A DNA stretch of 64,000 bases, from positions 255,913-319,912 of the forward strand of contig NW_019091364.1 in NCBI RefSeq assembly GCF_001949145.1. Reading direction: 5' to 3'. The notes under the pieces were generated by a model. The model did not search any database. It saw only the letters and a list, made by a program, of their open reading frames with translations, and had not been told where the DNA came from. This document shows, piece after piece, positions 38,061 to 53,000 of this stretch (position 1 is the first letter of the stretch; each line of letters starts with the position of its first letter). A program made the translations under genes and the position numbers. Origin of the DNA: Acanthaster planci. Lineage: Eukaryota; Echinodermata; Asteroidea; Valvatida; Acanthasteridae.

Positions 38061-41000
38061 CTATTTGAAAAGTAATGAGACAGAAGGAGTTATAGTGAAA
38101 TGATCCCTGAGGACTAAAAAGTTATACAGGAAAAAAACAAGTTTGTTCTTCTAATTGGAAAGGAAAAACTGAGAAGAGATGAAAACATTTAGAAAGAATC
38201 GAAAAATTAGGAATGTTTTCGCTCTGGTGAACTATTCCCACTGGAACAATAACATTCCACTGGAATGTTATCATATCAGCAGGAATCGTATGCTTTGTGC
38301 ATAGACCGTTCTGAGGCAGCGTGCCAATGTAAATGCTATTTTCCCAGTAGAATGGCTACCCATTCTGGAATGGGCAAAAGGTGTTCCAAATGGAACTTTC
38401 TGACCATTCTGAATTATGAGACTTTTTTAGGTACTAAAGAAGACTCGTTCTTACCTTTTGGGTTATCCAGTCAGGCAGGTTGATGTCCCTTTCTGGTGCT
38501 GTTTGATTGGTTATGTTTGCCCCACCCACAAACATCAACCACTCCTCCTCAGTCATAGCCTTGGCTGCTCGCATTTTCTCTACAGCCACTAGGAATGCAA
38601 AGAGTTGGGTGTGTGGTTGAAACATTCCCAATGATACTCTAGCCTGGATGTCTAGCATGATGACATTGGTCAGTTCAACTGCCCTAGCTGCGGCTGAACT
38701 GATGTCAGCCCGGTTCTTCTGACGTGAAGTCACAGTGGATTGGAACCAACGCACAAACGTAGCCATAGGCACGTAGTAGAGTGGGTGGAGATTGGACATA
38801 CGTTTGATGACTGAGTACAGCAAGGTACCGTGTTCAGCAACAGGGAGGTAGGGCTCTTGCTTCTGGCGGAGTTGAGCTGCCAGTGTGTGAGTCTGGTGTA
38901 GGCTTGCGTCAGTGGTTAACGTACATTGTTGATAATGACTGATTGCATCTGTCATGGTTGGCTCATCCAGTATGCTATGAGGCAGCCCCAGTGTTTTGTT
39001 TAAAATGTCCTCCTGAAGGATGAAGTACAAAATCAAAAACAATCTCACTAACGAAATCAATTAGAACATGCAGAGTTATCAACAAAGCATTCAAGACAAG
39101 TGTGATGTACTCTTTCAAACTTTAAAAAATTTACTTGTATCTAACCTCAGCCTGTTGTAGCGTTGCCTCCTGGTTGTGAATGTCGCCCTCTATTGATCGC
39201 CACTGCCCATGGAATTCAGGTCGTTCTATCAGCATGATATGCTTAAGGAGCCGGTCCGTCAGTCCCTGAGGACTGATTGATAGGTCGATGACTGAGGTAT
39301 CCTCAATAGGTAAAGGTGCAAACCCGGAGCCTGCGAGGAAAAGTTCAAGGAATATAAGATGTAAAAAATCCTGACCTGATTATTAACATATGCCATGTCT
39401 GTGTCGAGTGTCTAGAATTAGGTCAGGGTCCTTGCCAGCTGTGGAAGCCAATTTTAGATATGACAACAGTTGGGATATCCTCTCCTTTTTGGGTAGGAAC
39501 GTGTTTTCTTAATTGAGCTATATTACCCCATCCCCTTGATTGATACATTCATATTGATCCTAGATCTATACTGATATGCTTACCAGTTAACTCTAGTGGA
39601 ACTGATGAGCATAAATACAGGCAAAAGCTTGGCCGGTAACCGTACTCTCGGCCTCCAATCAATATCCTCCTCTCTCCTTCCTTTCCATATTTGACATTAC
39701 GTCGGAGCAGCTCAACCAGCCTGCCTCCCAAGGCTTTACGTTCTAGATGACTGACCACTACAGCTACACCAAGCAGCATAGCCTGGATCAGTCGAATCTC
39801 CAAGGAAGGATTATCAGCAGAGATGATCCAGAGGTTATCAGCAGGCTTCTGAACATCAGCGTCATCCTCTGGTAAGGATTCTAGGAGAAAGGAATCATCT
39901 TGGAAGGTATTGGAGGCACTGAGGTCATAGTCTCCGTCACTCTGAAAGTTGAAAGAATGTCTCATGTTGTACTGGGTGTCTCCGCCAACGCTACGGGAAA
40001 TGAAAAAGAATGAAGTCACAGACAATTCTTACAAACCATGAATGGTTAAAATGGTCTGCCAGGAAACATCGGTTGCAATCTGGACTAAGTGCTCCGTCCA
40101 CTTGAAATCGCCTCAATAAAATGATCTGTATGAACAGATTCTCTCAGTGGAGGAGGCAAAGCATTCCAACTTGGAATGCTGAAGAGAATACCCAATGGAA
40201 TGTTTTTCCTTGTCGGAGACCTGCCCTGATTCTTTGACACACGTAAAATCACAGAGGTTTCACTTAGTATAATTTGTTGGAGAGGTTGGTACTCACCTGG
40301 TCAATGTCCTGGGTGTTTCTGGGTAATCTGTAGCAATATCCCAATCATCCATTGACGTCCCTCGGCTGGTGGGTTTGGTGGTTGGTGTTTCTCTACTCAA
40401 ACTATCATCCAAATCATCAAGTTCATTTACGTTGGCTATGGATAGAGCAGGTGTTTCTGCACACAAATGACAACAAAAGTATAAAGGAGGTCCAAGTTTG
40501 TCTGATAAGGCTCTGTGCAGGTAGTATGAACAGCTCTAGCACACAGGTTCATTTGGCAAGCCAAGCCCTGTATGCAACTTACAAGTTTTGAACCTGATTA
40601 GAGTCGAATGGAGAACATCCAACCCAACAACAAATCAATTATAATAAAAACCCACCACTTCCTTCTTCAAGAGCCATTCCCTCATGGAAGCTAACCACAC
40701 CCTTCTCCTGCAGCAGTTTGACCCAGGTCACAACCTGGTCATCGGGGTCAATCAGCAATGGCCACTGGCGCTGTCTACCAATGCAGCAGGCCCGCATGAA
40801 CAAGGTGTTGTGGATAGAGGCTCTATCATGAGGGAGGTTGGTGTTGGAGCTCAAGGCTTTCTGTTCTTCCGGTGTGCTCAGAATAGCTGTCAAAGAGAGA
40901 ATGTTGCAACATTAGAGGAGAGAATGTTGCAACATTAGAGGAGAGAATGTTGTAACATTACGTGTAGTTGGGTGGTTAAAATCCAACACCATGCAATCCC

Positions 41001-44000
41001 ANNNNNNNNNNNNNNNNNNNNNNNNNNNNNNNNNNNNNNNNNNNNNNNNNNNNNNNNNNNNNNNNNNNNNNNNNNNNNNNNNNNNNNNNNNNNNNNNNNN
41101 NNNNNNNNNNNNNNNNNNNNNNNNNNNNNNNNNNNNNNNNNNNNNNNNNNNNNNNNNNNNNNNNNNNNNNNNNNNNNNNNNNNNNNNNNNNNNNNNNNNN
41201 NNNNNNNNNNNNNNNNNNNNNNNNNNNNNNNNNNNNNNNNNNNNNNNNNNNNNNNNNNNNNNNNNNNNNNNNNNNNNNNNNNNNNNNNNNNNNNNNNNNN
41301 NNNNNNNNNNNNNNNNNNNNNNNNNNNNNNNNNNNNNNNNNNNNNNNNNNNNNNNNNNNNNNNNNNNNNNNNNNNNNNNNNNNNNNNNNNNNNNNNNNNN
41401 NNNNNNNNNNNNNNNNNNNNNNNNNNNNNNNNNNNNNNNNNNNNNNNNNNNNNNNNNNNNNNNNNNNNNNNNNNNNNNNNNNNNNNNNNNNNNNNNNNNN
41501 NNNNNNNNNNNNNNNNNNNNNNNNNNNNNNNNNNNNNNNNNNNNNNNNNNNNNNNNNNNNNNNNNNNNNNNNNNNNNNNNNNNNNNNNNNNNNNNNNNNN
41601 NNNNNNNNNNNNNNNNNNNNNNNNNNNNNNNNNNNNNNNNNNNNNNNNNNNNNNNNNNNNNNNNNNNNNNNNNNNNNNNNNNNNNNNNNNNNNNNNNNNN
41701 NNNNNNNNNNNNNNNNNNNNNNNNNNNNNNNNNNNNNNNNNNNNNNNNNNCCGGCAAACTGTGGTGATAACAGAGAAAGTGATAATGATACTACAATGAG
41801 AGCACTGATATTGATGATTGTGACGATAATCCTCTACACAATGGTGATGATGTTCAAAGGGTGTCAAAGTTATTAAAGGAAAACCTACTGTGTCGAAATT
41901 TCTTACGTTCTCAACAGACATGTCCCTCTTGGTCTCTGGGCTATCATCTGGCAGCTTCACTCTGACTTTTGTTGTAGGTAGCTGCAGAATGTACAACAGA
42001 TACAGAGAAATAATGACTTTCAACCAAGAAGCCAGATTGTAAACTTAGCATCAAAATTGAATTAATTCATGCTTCCATTACAGTCAATCAGGTCTGAGGA
42101 TTACCGTCACTCAGTTGTGGACTAGCCCTTACAGTTGGGGAGAACGCTTTAAAATTTTTCAGGGATTTTGCAAGTCTTTCAACATTTATGACAATCATAT
42201 CCTCTGACCATTATTAAGTATCCAAATTTTTAGTGGTTTAGTTTTGAACCCAAAATGTTTGCTATACCTCCTCAGTTCCTGATATCAGAGATCCTGATGA
42301 CCCTCTAGCCTGATCCAGAAACTTGCCGCTACGACATCTCTCCAACCAATCCTTCATCAACTTCTCTCTACTGGCTTGGTCTAAGGGACCCTGATAACAC
42401 ACACAGGCTGCTGCCAACAGGGCATCACCGGGTGCAGTCTTGATGTTACTGTGGGCATGGTCTAGTTGTCCCTTCCAGGTAGCATGTTGAGTAGCCATGC
42501 TGGTCATCAGTGAGTTGGCCCGAGCAATCTTGGTCTCAATGCTCTGAGAAAATATGACAGGATTCATTCATTTCAACTCTTTTCAATAGGTATTAGTCTA
42601 AACTACTTGTTGATACAATGTTTTCTTAAATTAACTTTTCAGGCATGTTAAAGCGATGAACATTTCACAACAAAATGACAATTAAACAATAAACTCAACC
42701 GGACAAATCAATGACATACTGGAGGTGAGATGGAGAACTCTTGTCACTGACCTTGATGCCTTTGTCCAGGCTCCTCACCAGACGCATCGCTTCTTTATAC
42801 TGCTTGACCTTCTCCTCCAACTGACCTTTAACATCCTGGGCTTTGACCCTCTTCTCACCAAGATGACCTTGAGCCTGCAAGGAGCAGAAAGCAGAATGTG
42901 CTTTAATACTGCCTAGTTGAGGAGGGACTTTGTCACAAATAGTGTCTCAGCACTGACTGGAACTCAGTTCAGCAAGCTTGCTTCGTTTTTACGTTCAAGT
43001 CACCTAGTGATCCCAACTTGGAGTTTTCAAGAAGCAATTCCTTACCTCATGCAGCTTTGCCTCAGCTTCTTCTACCTGCTGTATTCTTGGCCTCATGTTA
43101 CGATGGATAGAAGCATAAGCATACACAGCATGAACCCAAAGGCACAGTGATGCAGCAGCCTTACTGGAACATTGAACGATCTCTGGCTTGAAGGCTGGAT
43201 CTTGGATGAATAAGATATTCAGTTTGTGGTAGATGTCATCTGGGATAGACGTCTTGTCGTAGAACTCAAGATCTTGGAAGAAGTTGTTACGGTTGATCAG
43301 AGCTTTGCCACTCAACCAGCTATGAAAGACACAAGACGAAACCAAATCATCCTGAGATTGTTAACTGTTGCTCACATGAGTCTTGAGCTGAATCAAAGAG
43401 AGTACAAGCACACTGGTCAGGGGAAATGGTTTTGTTGGATGCGCCAATCCTCTGCATGTTACTTGTCAAAATTTTTTACTCCATGTATACAGGTTAGACA
43501 GATTAACACTCACTCATAGGGCTCTCTGAACATGAGACACAGAGCACTGACGACTTTGACCACTGCTTGGGGTGGCTCACGATAGGTACGTATTTCATCC
43601 AGATCAGAGGAGTTCAAACTCTTGAGGGCATGCCAAGCTGCCTCGTAAACAGGATTCACCTGCAAAGAAGTGTGCATTGACATATTCAGTTCATGTCTTG
43701 ATATGAACAAAGGAGGCTATTTTCATCAAGCAGGGATTTGAACCTAGCACCTCTACATTACCATACCAGTGTTCTACCAATTAAACTCTTCAGGTAGTTT
43801 ACACTGGCCTTCTTAGAATCCATGTACCGGGAATCAATAATTTAGTATGTGTGGCCAGTTGTGGACCGAACACTTTCTTTTTATCTGTTGAAAGTTCTAC
43901 TATTTTGAGGCCTACCTTGTCTAGTTCATCTTGAGTCTGTTTTTTCATATCCTGCAGAGGTTCTTGCATTGCGGTAATGTCCTCCTCATCTTGGTTACAC

Positions 44001-47000
44001 ATCCCTTTAGCCTGATCAAGGACAGAAAATGAGAAAGCAGATGATCACTAATGACAACAAAACTGCATGAAGAAAATTTACCTCAGACCTCACCAATCCC
44101 TGTTGAGCAGAAGCACCCAATAAAAGAGCCCTGTGGGTGGGCATGTTCATTTTGTTGGAAGAGATGCAACCGTAATGCGTGCATTTCATGATCGTTCATG
44201 AACCAGCGACGTTCATTCCCACCAAAAGAGCTTCTATTACCAAAAAATGTGTGCCCTCTCTTGGTCTGGCTTGGGGCTTACAGGAACCCTACCCATTCAT
44301 CCCATCAGACCTCACCTCAGCATAGACAGCTTTACATTCCTCTACTTCTTGTAATCTCAGCTCAGCCATCTCCTCAGCTTGTTGATGGAGGGGTTTGAGT
44401 CTCTCCAATTCCTGATTAAACCCATCCATGGATTCAAAAGCCTCATTCAGAGCATCTAAGGCTCGCTCATACTTCAAAACAGTAGCCTGTGTGGAGGAAG
44501 GATAGACAGAAAATGGGTCCCATATAAAAGTCACCCTCTGGTGATGAAAAACAATTTCAAAAACAAGTCAGTCATACATTTATTGATGAAAAATACAAAA
44601 CTGAGATTCCATGGAACTGAAACAAAAGACTCTTTTAATAAGGTGAACATTACAACCACCTGTTGTCAGCACATTTTGCTTCCACTTGATAGGAGTGAAG
44701 TATATGCAACAATGTATCTGTTTTTCACTTCAGTTGTCTTTATTTTTTGTTCACCTTCTCTTCTTTGGCAATCTTGCTGGACAGGTTTTTGAAGAGGTCA
44801 ATGAACTCTATGTAAGTCAGCGGACTGAAGAATTTGAATGGTTTGCTGTGGAGTTGAGTGACAGCCTGCATGGCTGAGCGATGGATGTAAGCCATAGCGT
44901 GGCTGATGGCAGTCACTTGAGCTGAGGAGTTCAGAGTGGACCAAGGCACTCGGTAAGTCTGAGGACAGAAACAAATGATAAATGCCTAAACAAATGAGCA
45001 ATTCCCAAGTCAATGTGAGGATTGGCTCATGTAGAAAAGAATCATAACAACAGACTATTCAAGTAAGCCCTGACCACTGCACACGTGGGTACTTAACACC
45101 AGCTCTGTGATTAGTCAGAAAACAATAGGGTGAGGCTTAATGGCTCTGTTCAGGTCTTCTGAGTGATTTTTATAGCATCATCAATGGCTGATGCATGAGA
45201 TTTAAACTGTGTGAAAACACTGAGAACCAGAAACAAACCCATAAAGAAATCTGGGTGACCAAAAAATCAACCTTCACTGCGCATACTTATGGCAATTGAT
45301 CACTTTTTTTATTTATCAACAAGCAATGCACTGATCATATACCATCCAAGGTTTTACCTTCCTAGTATAAGTATCCATAGTTGGTACCCTCAACCACTGC
45401 TCAGCAACGTTTACCAATGCCTCATGACTCCATGGCCGGTAGATATCCACACAGCAGCAGGTATTCAGCAAAGCAGGGAACCGGCTAAACCACTTATGCA
45501 GGGAGCTCAAACTACTATCTGAATATTAAAATAATGAAATACACAAGGTCAAAGGGTGAATTTACATTGAAGGTCAAAGGTTATCCAAAAATTTTGCAAC
45601 TATTTCAGATTACATAGAGCATCTACAAATCTACTAGTACCTTCACAGTCAATGCAAACCACCACATGAAGATTTGCTATGACCTTTCTGTAGAATCTCT
45701 CTAGTGCCATCTCCAAGCGCTGGTTCCTGTGACCTGTGACCTTTGCCCCTGGAAGCATCTGGGAGGTAATGTTGTCAAGCTCCTCTTTAGTGTAGAGGTC
45801 TGGACAGGTACCTGGATGAAGAGCATTGGAGAGGTTTAGCAAAGGTCTGCAAGTGATCGACGTGCAAATGAACCTAGAGCAGAGTCAATGGCTTTGTGAT
45901 GCACCTTCTGTCTGGCTGTTGGTCAAGCTGTCAGTCTATCTGACAATCTTACCTTCTAGCATGACAGCACAAACATCCTGCAAGCATTTCTCTCCATAAC
46001 TTCCCCTGACTGACAGTACAGCTGGTTTGCCCATCAATCCAGCCACCTGACTGGCTTTCTTGATCTTGTCACGGAGGATAGCTGGGTTATCCCCTGCAGC
46101 CTGGCTCATTGTACCATCAAAGAACTTACAGCGGGCAGCAAACGCTGCAACACGGGTGAGAGGGGAACGAGCCATGCCGTAGGTCAAACCAATCAGAAGG
46201 GCATTGGCTCCTTGAGTGGCCTGGAAGAACAAAGTCAAGAAAGTTGGTTAGAAGATTAAATTTGAAGGCAGAAAATGAGAGAAAGAAGGAAAAAGGAAAG
46301 TATAGTTCACAGGCAGTTTGTGAAGCAAGTTTACATACTTTGAGGACAGGTTGGTTAATTTAAATAAAGATAAGATGGAAGTTTTCTGGAGATTTTTCAC
46401 AGTTTCAAAGAACTTCCAGACTTATGAAAAACTGATCCCAAATTAAACAAAGTTGAATTACAGAAAGTGTCATTAGCTCCTGCAAAGAAGCATAGGCAAT
46501 AAATGTGTCAGTGAGAAATTTCAAGACTTCACAGTTGTCTGGACTGAACGAAGGAAAGACAAGGGAACAGAAATAACTTACAAAGACTCTGGTGAGTTTA
46601 GCAACATGTCTCATGGCCTCCTTGAAGAAGACTAACTCCATCCTCTGGGTAGCTGTGCTGTTGTATTGCATGAGAATCCGCTGTAATCCCTCAAAAAGCT
46701 GTGACTCAGTGTACTCAACGTAACCTGCTCAACAAAAACAGAAAGAATCCTTTAAATCTCCTGACTGTTGCTAATAGAGAAATGTATACTTGGTTTGATA
46801 ATGGCATGACAATGACAGAATTAACAAGATGGCAAATTTGCATAAGTGGCATGTCCAGAGAAATTCATAGGGAAACAGGTCAGCCATGGTCCTTCCAACT
46901 TTTCAGCTCATAGTTATGTGATGTGGACTAGGATGATGCAACATATTATTGTATATTATATAGTTGCAAACTGATGTTTCAGTCTGCCACCCTTACAAAT

Positions 47001-50000
47001 CACTATTACCTCGTTCAGTGTCCCGTTGGCCAGAGATGATGTATTTAGCAAACACAATGTCACACAGGTTCTCTCCTGGCTTTTGAATCTATCAAAGTAA
47101 TAGCAGATCACACTGGAGTTAATATGCATGTAAATAGATGCATATGGGGCAGCGCGGACATCCAGGATTCTCCCAAAATGACAGGTACTGCGCCAGTGAA
47201 AACAGCAACCATGGTGACGTACGAACGCACCAGCCAGCCCAAGGATCAGGTTATACAATCTTTTCTTTGATCAGTGCTTACAAGCAGGCTCGTTGCGGTT
47301 GTTTTCTTCAGCACGATATGGTCGCTACCTATAATTTTGTGAAACTCCCGGATGTCCAAGTTGCCTTATAGGTATACACAAAGAAACCCTTTAAACAACC
47401 TGCCTGAAGACAGCATCCCTCACTGAACTACAACAGTTAAGAAAATTGAAAAACAGTACAGGCAAAAGAACCTGTCAAAAGGTAATCATTGGATCAATCA
47501 ATTAACAGCCTAGAATACACCAAAATGACACCTGCTATGTCTCTTACCTGATCCATGGTTAACAGTGGCCCACGGTATCTCTCCACCAGTGAGTCTGTAA
47601 CCGGTCCAATCTGGAAGGTCACCCCCCTGCTACGTCCCTTGGTACCCAGCCTGGCTGCATCCCCCTCACGGCGTTTGGACTGACCATCCTTAATAGCTGG
47701 AGTTAAGACTTTGGGTTGACTGGACTTAGGAGGAGGGGTTGGCTGGTGGGTGGTGATGACTGGAGGGGTAGATGGTTTTGGTCGGGATTCCTCGTTAGCT
47801 GGGGCATCGTTGATTTCACCTACATTGTGAAGCACAAAGTTTTAAAAAGTCCTCAAAATGGATGACTGTCCATGGTTTCAATTTTCATCACTACCTTAAT
47901 TGAGTTAATCACAAGTCCTCACAACAAATTATGCCGTTTATTCTCTTATCACAACAGAGCAGACTCAAATGAAATGTGACAAAGTCTTTGCTCCGTCCAT
48001 GTTCATCCTTGACCAAACTTCCACAGCAATGCTTCAATAGTCTTGAGGTTCACAACAATTAGTTTGAATATGACTTCAAACTATCTTAGTGCCCTTATGA
48101 AGAGAACACACACCTGTTCCTGTGGGTGGTTTGTCTACTTCTTCTGAGATGCTCTGTTCAGTCAATGTGCTTCCTATAAGAGAAAGAACAAACAGAACTG
48201 GTAATTTTTGCAAGTCATGAAAGTCATGATTGTTGTGCACAGTCAACACCACCGCATACATAAACACAAACAGAGAGTGAGACCAATGAACAAACTGAAG
48301 TGGAAACTAAAACAACATAGAACACAGTCAACACAGCGGCACTAGCACACCAACCTGCAGAGGACTGTAATGATGGTGTGGCAGATGTAATGTCCCTCTC
48401 TGAATCAACGTCCCCTTCCTCTGTCAGAGAGGCGGTGCCTGTGAACATACATACACGAGTGCAAATAGAGTGGAGTGCAATCAAAGAGTAGAGGGTACAC
48501 TATTCAATGCCACATCAAACCGAGTAGACAAGGTTTCACAACAAACTGAGAAGGAAACATTATGTGTTGAAGAAAATCAATCTGTAACAAAAATTAAAGT
48601 TCAAAAACTTTCTCAATTTCAAACATCAACTTTTTCCAATTCTTAAGTTAAGAATTCCACACATAGACCGGAAATAATAACATTTTTATCTCCAATATTA
48701 CCGCTGTGACAAACCACACACTAAAACATGAAACCTTGTGACATTATCAACTTGCCAACTACATTGTATGTCCTTTCTGGAACTCTTTTTAGTTAGGGTT
48801 TTCTATACTTCCATTGCCAATGAAGATGACACTGAACACTGACAGGGCACTTCATGACATACATATTCAAGCAAGTTTGAAGCAAATGATCATACCTCTT
48901 GCTGCTGATGACAATCCAGTGATATCTCTACTAGGGACAGGAGTAAGTCCTAGCACATCAACGTCATCAGAGGCTAAGCTAGATGCCTAGTGGAGGAAAA
49001 TGAAGAACATTGTAAGGCAGAGCACCGGTCAAGGATAGCAAAACAAAATCGGAACCCCAGAGGATGACACTGGCTGACCAGGAAACAATTTCAACTGTGT
49101 AAGGAATACAGACCCTGTATCTAAGGTTCGTGTATCCTCACTGAAATATATCTCCATTAATACATTTTTCAAAAACTCTCGATTTTCAATCTTACAAATG
49201 TTCCAAAAAATCTCAAAGCCATAAAACAGTTACTGACAAGAAAATGTTAAGCACAGCCCTTGATGAAATCCAACACCATATATACCACAGTTAGTTTTTT
49301 TATTTTTGAGATCTACTCTATTGTAATGAAAACATATAAACCAAGCAAATCAACACAAAGCACAAGAACAAAAGACAACAAGGAAGCCACAAAACATGCA
49401 CATGGCATCAGTGTGCAGTTATTGTTTGGTATTCAGAAAGGGAAAGCTGAACAAAGGGGAAATTAGTAGCAAGGATCTGACCAAACTGATGAGGAATATA
49501 CAAGTTTTAGAAACTCAAAGATGGAGTTCAAAGGAGTTAAAAAAATATACTGTCATTCTTAAGAGTATTTTCAATTACAGATTAACATACAGAAGTTGGT
49601 TTTAATAGTTTTAAAACTGGCCAAATTTCTCAAAAACAAAATGCAGAAACACAGTCAATTTTATAATTCTACAGAAAAATAAGCAATAATTCTTTACTCA
49701 ATTTCAAGCTGAAGTTTTATGATGGCCATTTAAAAAAGATTCTAAAATTAGGCAGAACTTTGAATTACTGAACTCCGAAATCAAAGATTATTTCAAAAGG
49801 AAAGGTATGTTTCTCAAAGATATTATCTGAGAAAAACATTCAAAGGAGTATTAGCTTGTTACATACATGTACATGTATGTACATGTCGTTCTGTTGTATG
49901 TAAAAGTATTTGAATATCAAATATATAAATATCTCTCAGATATCTGCAGAAGTATCAAAGTTTGCCACATCACAAAATACATGCAACTGCTACCAGGCAT

Positions 50001-53000
50001 TTAGTTTGTCACAGGAAGTTTCCAAATCAGTGCACCACTCATGGCCATCAAGCATGAAGTATGATTCTAGGCTGCCACTGATGGTTATGCCATTTGAATT
50101 CAAACAATAAAGCTTTCTATACAGAGTTAAGCCACAACACACCAACCCATGGAGCGATGATGTCATCAAGATGTCAATGCAAAAAGGTCCTAATTATTTT
50201 TGTTTTTTAATACAGAAACTCACAAAGCTACAAGGAGTGGGTGGCAGAGAACCACACCCTGGTGATGGGGAAAGAAAGAGAGGCGAACTGCTCCCTGGAC
50301 TGTCCAAATACTGCGATGTCATAGGAAGGAAAACAGGTTACAAAAACAGCAACACTTTGCAATATTATATTTATACTGCCTAAATCTTTACCAATCTATA
50401 TGACCATGCGTTCAGAATCAATAAGGTGACTATACAGAGACTAAAATCTAAGTCTAAGGTTTCCAATTAAAGTTAAAGCATGTAAAATGATATAAACAAA
50501 ACCCAACTTCAGTCTGATAACGTGTAATATGCCAAACAGCCTTATTCCAACCAATTCCAGCCAGTATGCTGTGCTCTTGATCTTCGAATTAATAAATCAG
50601 CTGCTGAAAGGAAGCTCTCTTGAAGAAAATTATCACAAATTGAAAAAGGCAAAGAGATGGCACACAACTATACTGTGGAAAGACTGTTAAAAAGAATCTA
50701 AAACTTGGTCCTAACCTTGGAGACTATTATCACAAAAGAACGAAATGCATGCAATTACATGAAAAGAGAAACAAACTTGAAAAGAGGAAGAGTAGATCAA
50801 ATGTAAAAATATTTTCCTGAAAGGCCAGAGTTAGAAGAGCTTCATGCACAATAAAACTGTTTAAGAAGAGACTGAATTCACTCAAAGAATCTAAAGTACA
50901 CTGACAGACTCTTCATGGCTGTAAGCTAGAAGTAAGACATCACTTGTAAATCAATACTTAGGTGTGAACAAGTTTCAGTCAACTGTGTCTTTTACTAAGG
51001 GTTTTGCAGCATCCTGCAGCTTGTACTGTATGGCAACCACTTCCTCTCCACATTTAAACTGATTTCTATAGATCCATCTATCTATCCCACTCCTGCCACC
51101 AAATCCAAGCAATCCAACCTACCTGGAATGATTCAGCATTGTTGACTGGTGTGAGTGTTCGTGGTTTTTCCTCTCCAGTACAAAACCGTCTCTCCACAAT
51201 CTGCTCCAGTAGTTTACTGAACCAGGATTCATCTGGAAAACAAAGTCTGAATACATCACTCATTCTACATGTATTCAATAACTATGGTTTTTTATACATT
51301 AACTTGACACCATTGTCTGTAACATCAACTGTCTAATTAATGAAATTGGTACACGCCAGAATACAACAGCTACTGAGTTATGGAAGTAAAATGTGAGTAG
51401 AAGATACTCTGGCAAAAAGATTCCTATTAAAACTCACAATATGATGACTGGGTGGCTCATATTGTAGGAAGAATCACTTTTAAGAGATTGGGGCATTCAC
51501 AACCAAATTATAAAGGCAAAGAATTGATAGGGATATGAAGTTTGTCTCCCTGACTCACCCTCCTTTGAGACAACCCTATCATAATAGGTCCTAGTAGCTT
51601 CATGACACCAGAGTCTGACCACTGTTCTCATCATAGGTGGGGCAGCATTCACTGCCTGGCCGTTGGTTGCCTTGGCAATGACTCGCCGACCTCTGCCAGC
51701 TGAAAATAAGTGATCGAGAAATCATTTCAGGGAGACCCCATTGTATTTGATGAGGAAAGGACAAGCACCACTGAGCTGGAAGAACAAAAAGATTTTCAGG
51801 AAATATAACTCCAGCATCGCATTGTTGCAGTTACCCCTCGTCGAGTATCTCCTGAGACAAGTTGCTAAAAACAGAACAGGGTTATAAGCATAAAAAAGAT
51901 TTTACGCTGCAAGATGTACCTTGTACTAGCCAAGTCTCAAAGTTCAAGAAACTGGGCACAATCACTGAGTCATATTGCAAGATTTCAAATTAATTAAAAA
52001 AAATCACAAAACTGTTTCTACTCCATAGTGTGTCACTATAACACATACAGTCAACAGCCTGGAAATTGTTGCTTTCGTAAACAAACCTGTAATAAAGTGA
52101 TGATGCGCCTTGAACAACCAGCAGGGTGGATACGTGCGCAATATCAGGCTGCATTCAAATCTCTTGTCTAGAGCTAGGTCTAGGTCTTGGCTCCATTGGA
52201 AATACATGGAGATCCGTAGACAATAGACCTAGCCGTAGCTCTGGAAGCATGTTTCAGACATGGCCTAAATCTGAATTATTATTATTATTACTAATAAAGT
52301 GGCACACTTGCAATGTCCTTGTGGGATAAGATGATAAGCATGTAAATCTGTGAAATGTTGGAAGGGAAAATTTATTCTAAGGAGTGAGGTAAATAAACAG
52401 TGTCTAGACAAAGTAGTTGCACAACTCATGTCATACTTCCACAACATGATTGATTGTATCTTACACAATCAAATGAGACAAACATGATCATTGTAGTATT
52501 TAGAAAGAGTGTTTTCATCCTCCGTGGCTCAGGTACATGTACATGTATCAATTATATCATGAAGGACTTCCACCATGATTGCTGTACAGCCAGTGACAAC
52601 AGGTCAAACTACAGCATCTGAAGTTTACTAACCTCATGTTATTCCACCTGTCAATAAAATATCAGACTTTGACTGGCAAATGATTTGGTGGTCTGTGCAA
52701 CCATGGTGCAACAGGCATCTGAAGTTGATTGTGTGGAACCATGGAAACCTACAATGGATGTTCAGTAAGAATGCACACACACTTGCATAGGAAGTGAATG
52801 CCTGACCCCTCCGCCTCACCCTACTGTACTTTAGGCATGAATAGTTGTGCACACATATACTGTAATATGCACATGTGCAGTAGATGTACACAGTATTTAC
52901 ACATAGACTTGATCCAGTCCTTCAGCATTTGAATAACAACTGATTAAGAGTTCACTCACAGTCCCAACAGGCTTTTCTTTTAATTTTCAAACCCTGTTAC

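Noticed and set aside
40912-42023. Long open frames through the N run
   Set aside because: They consist mostly of unknown residues produced by N bases.
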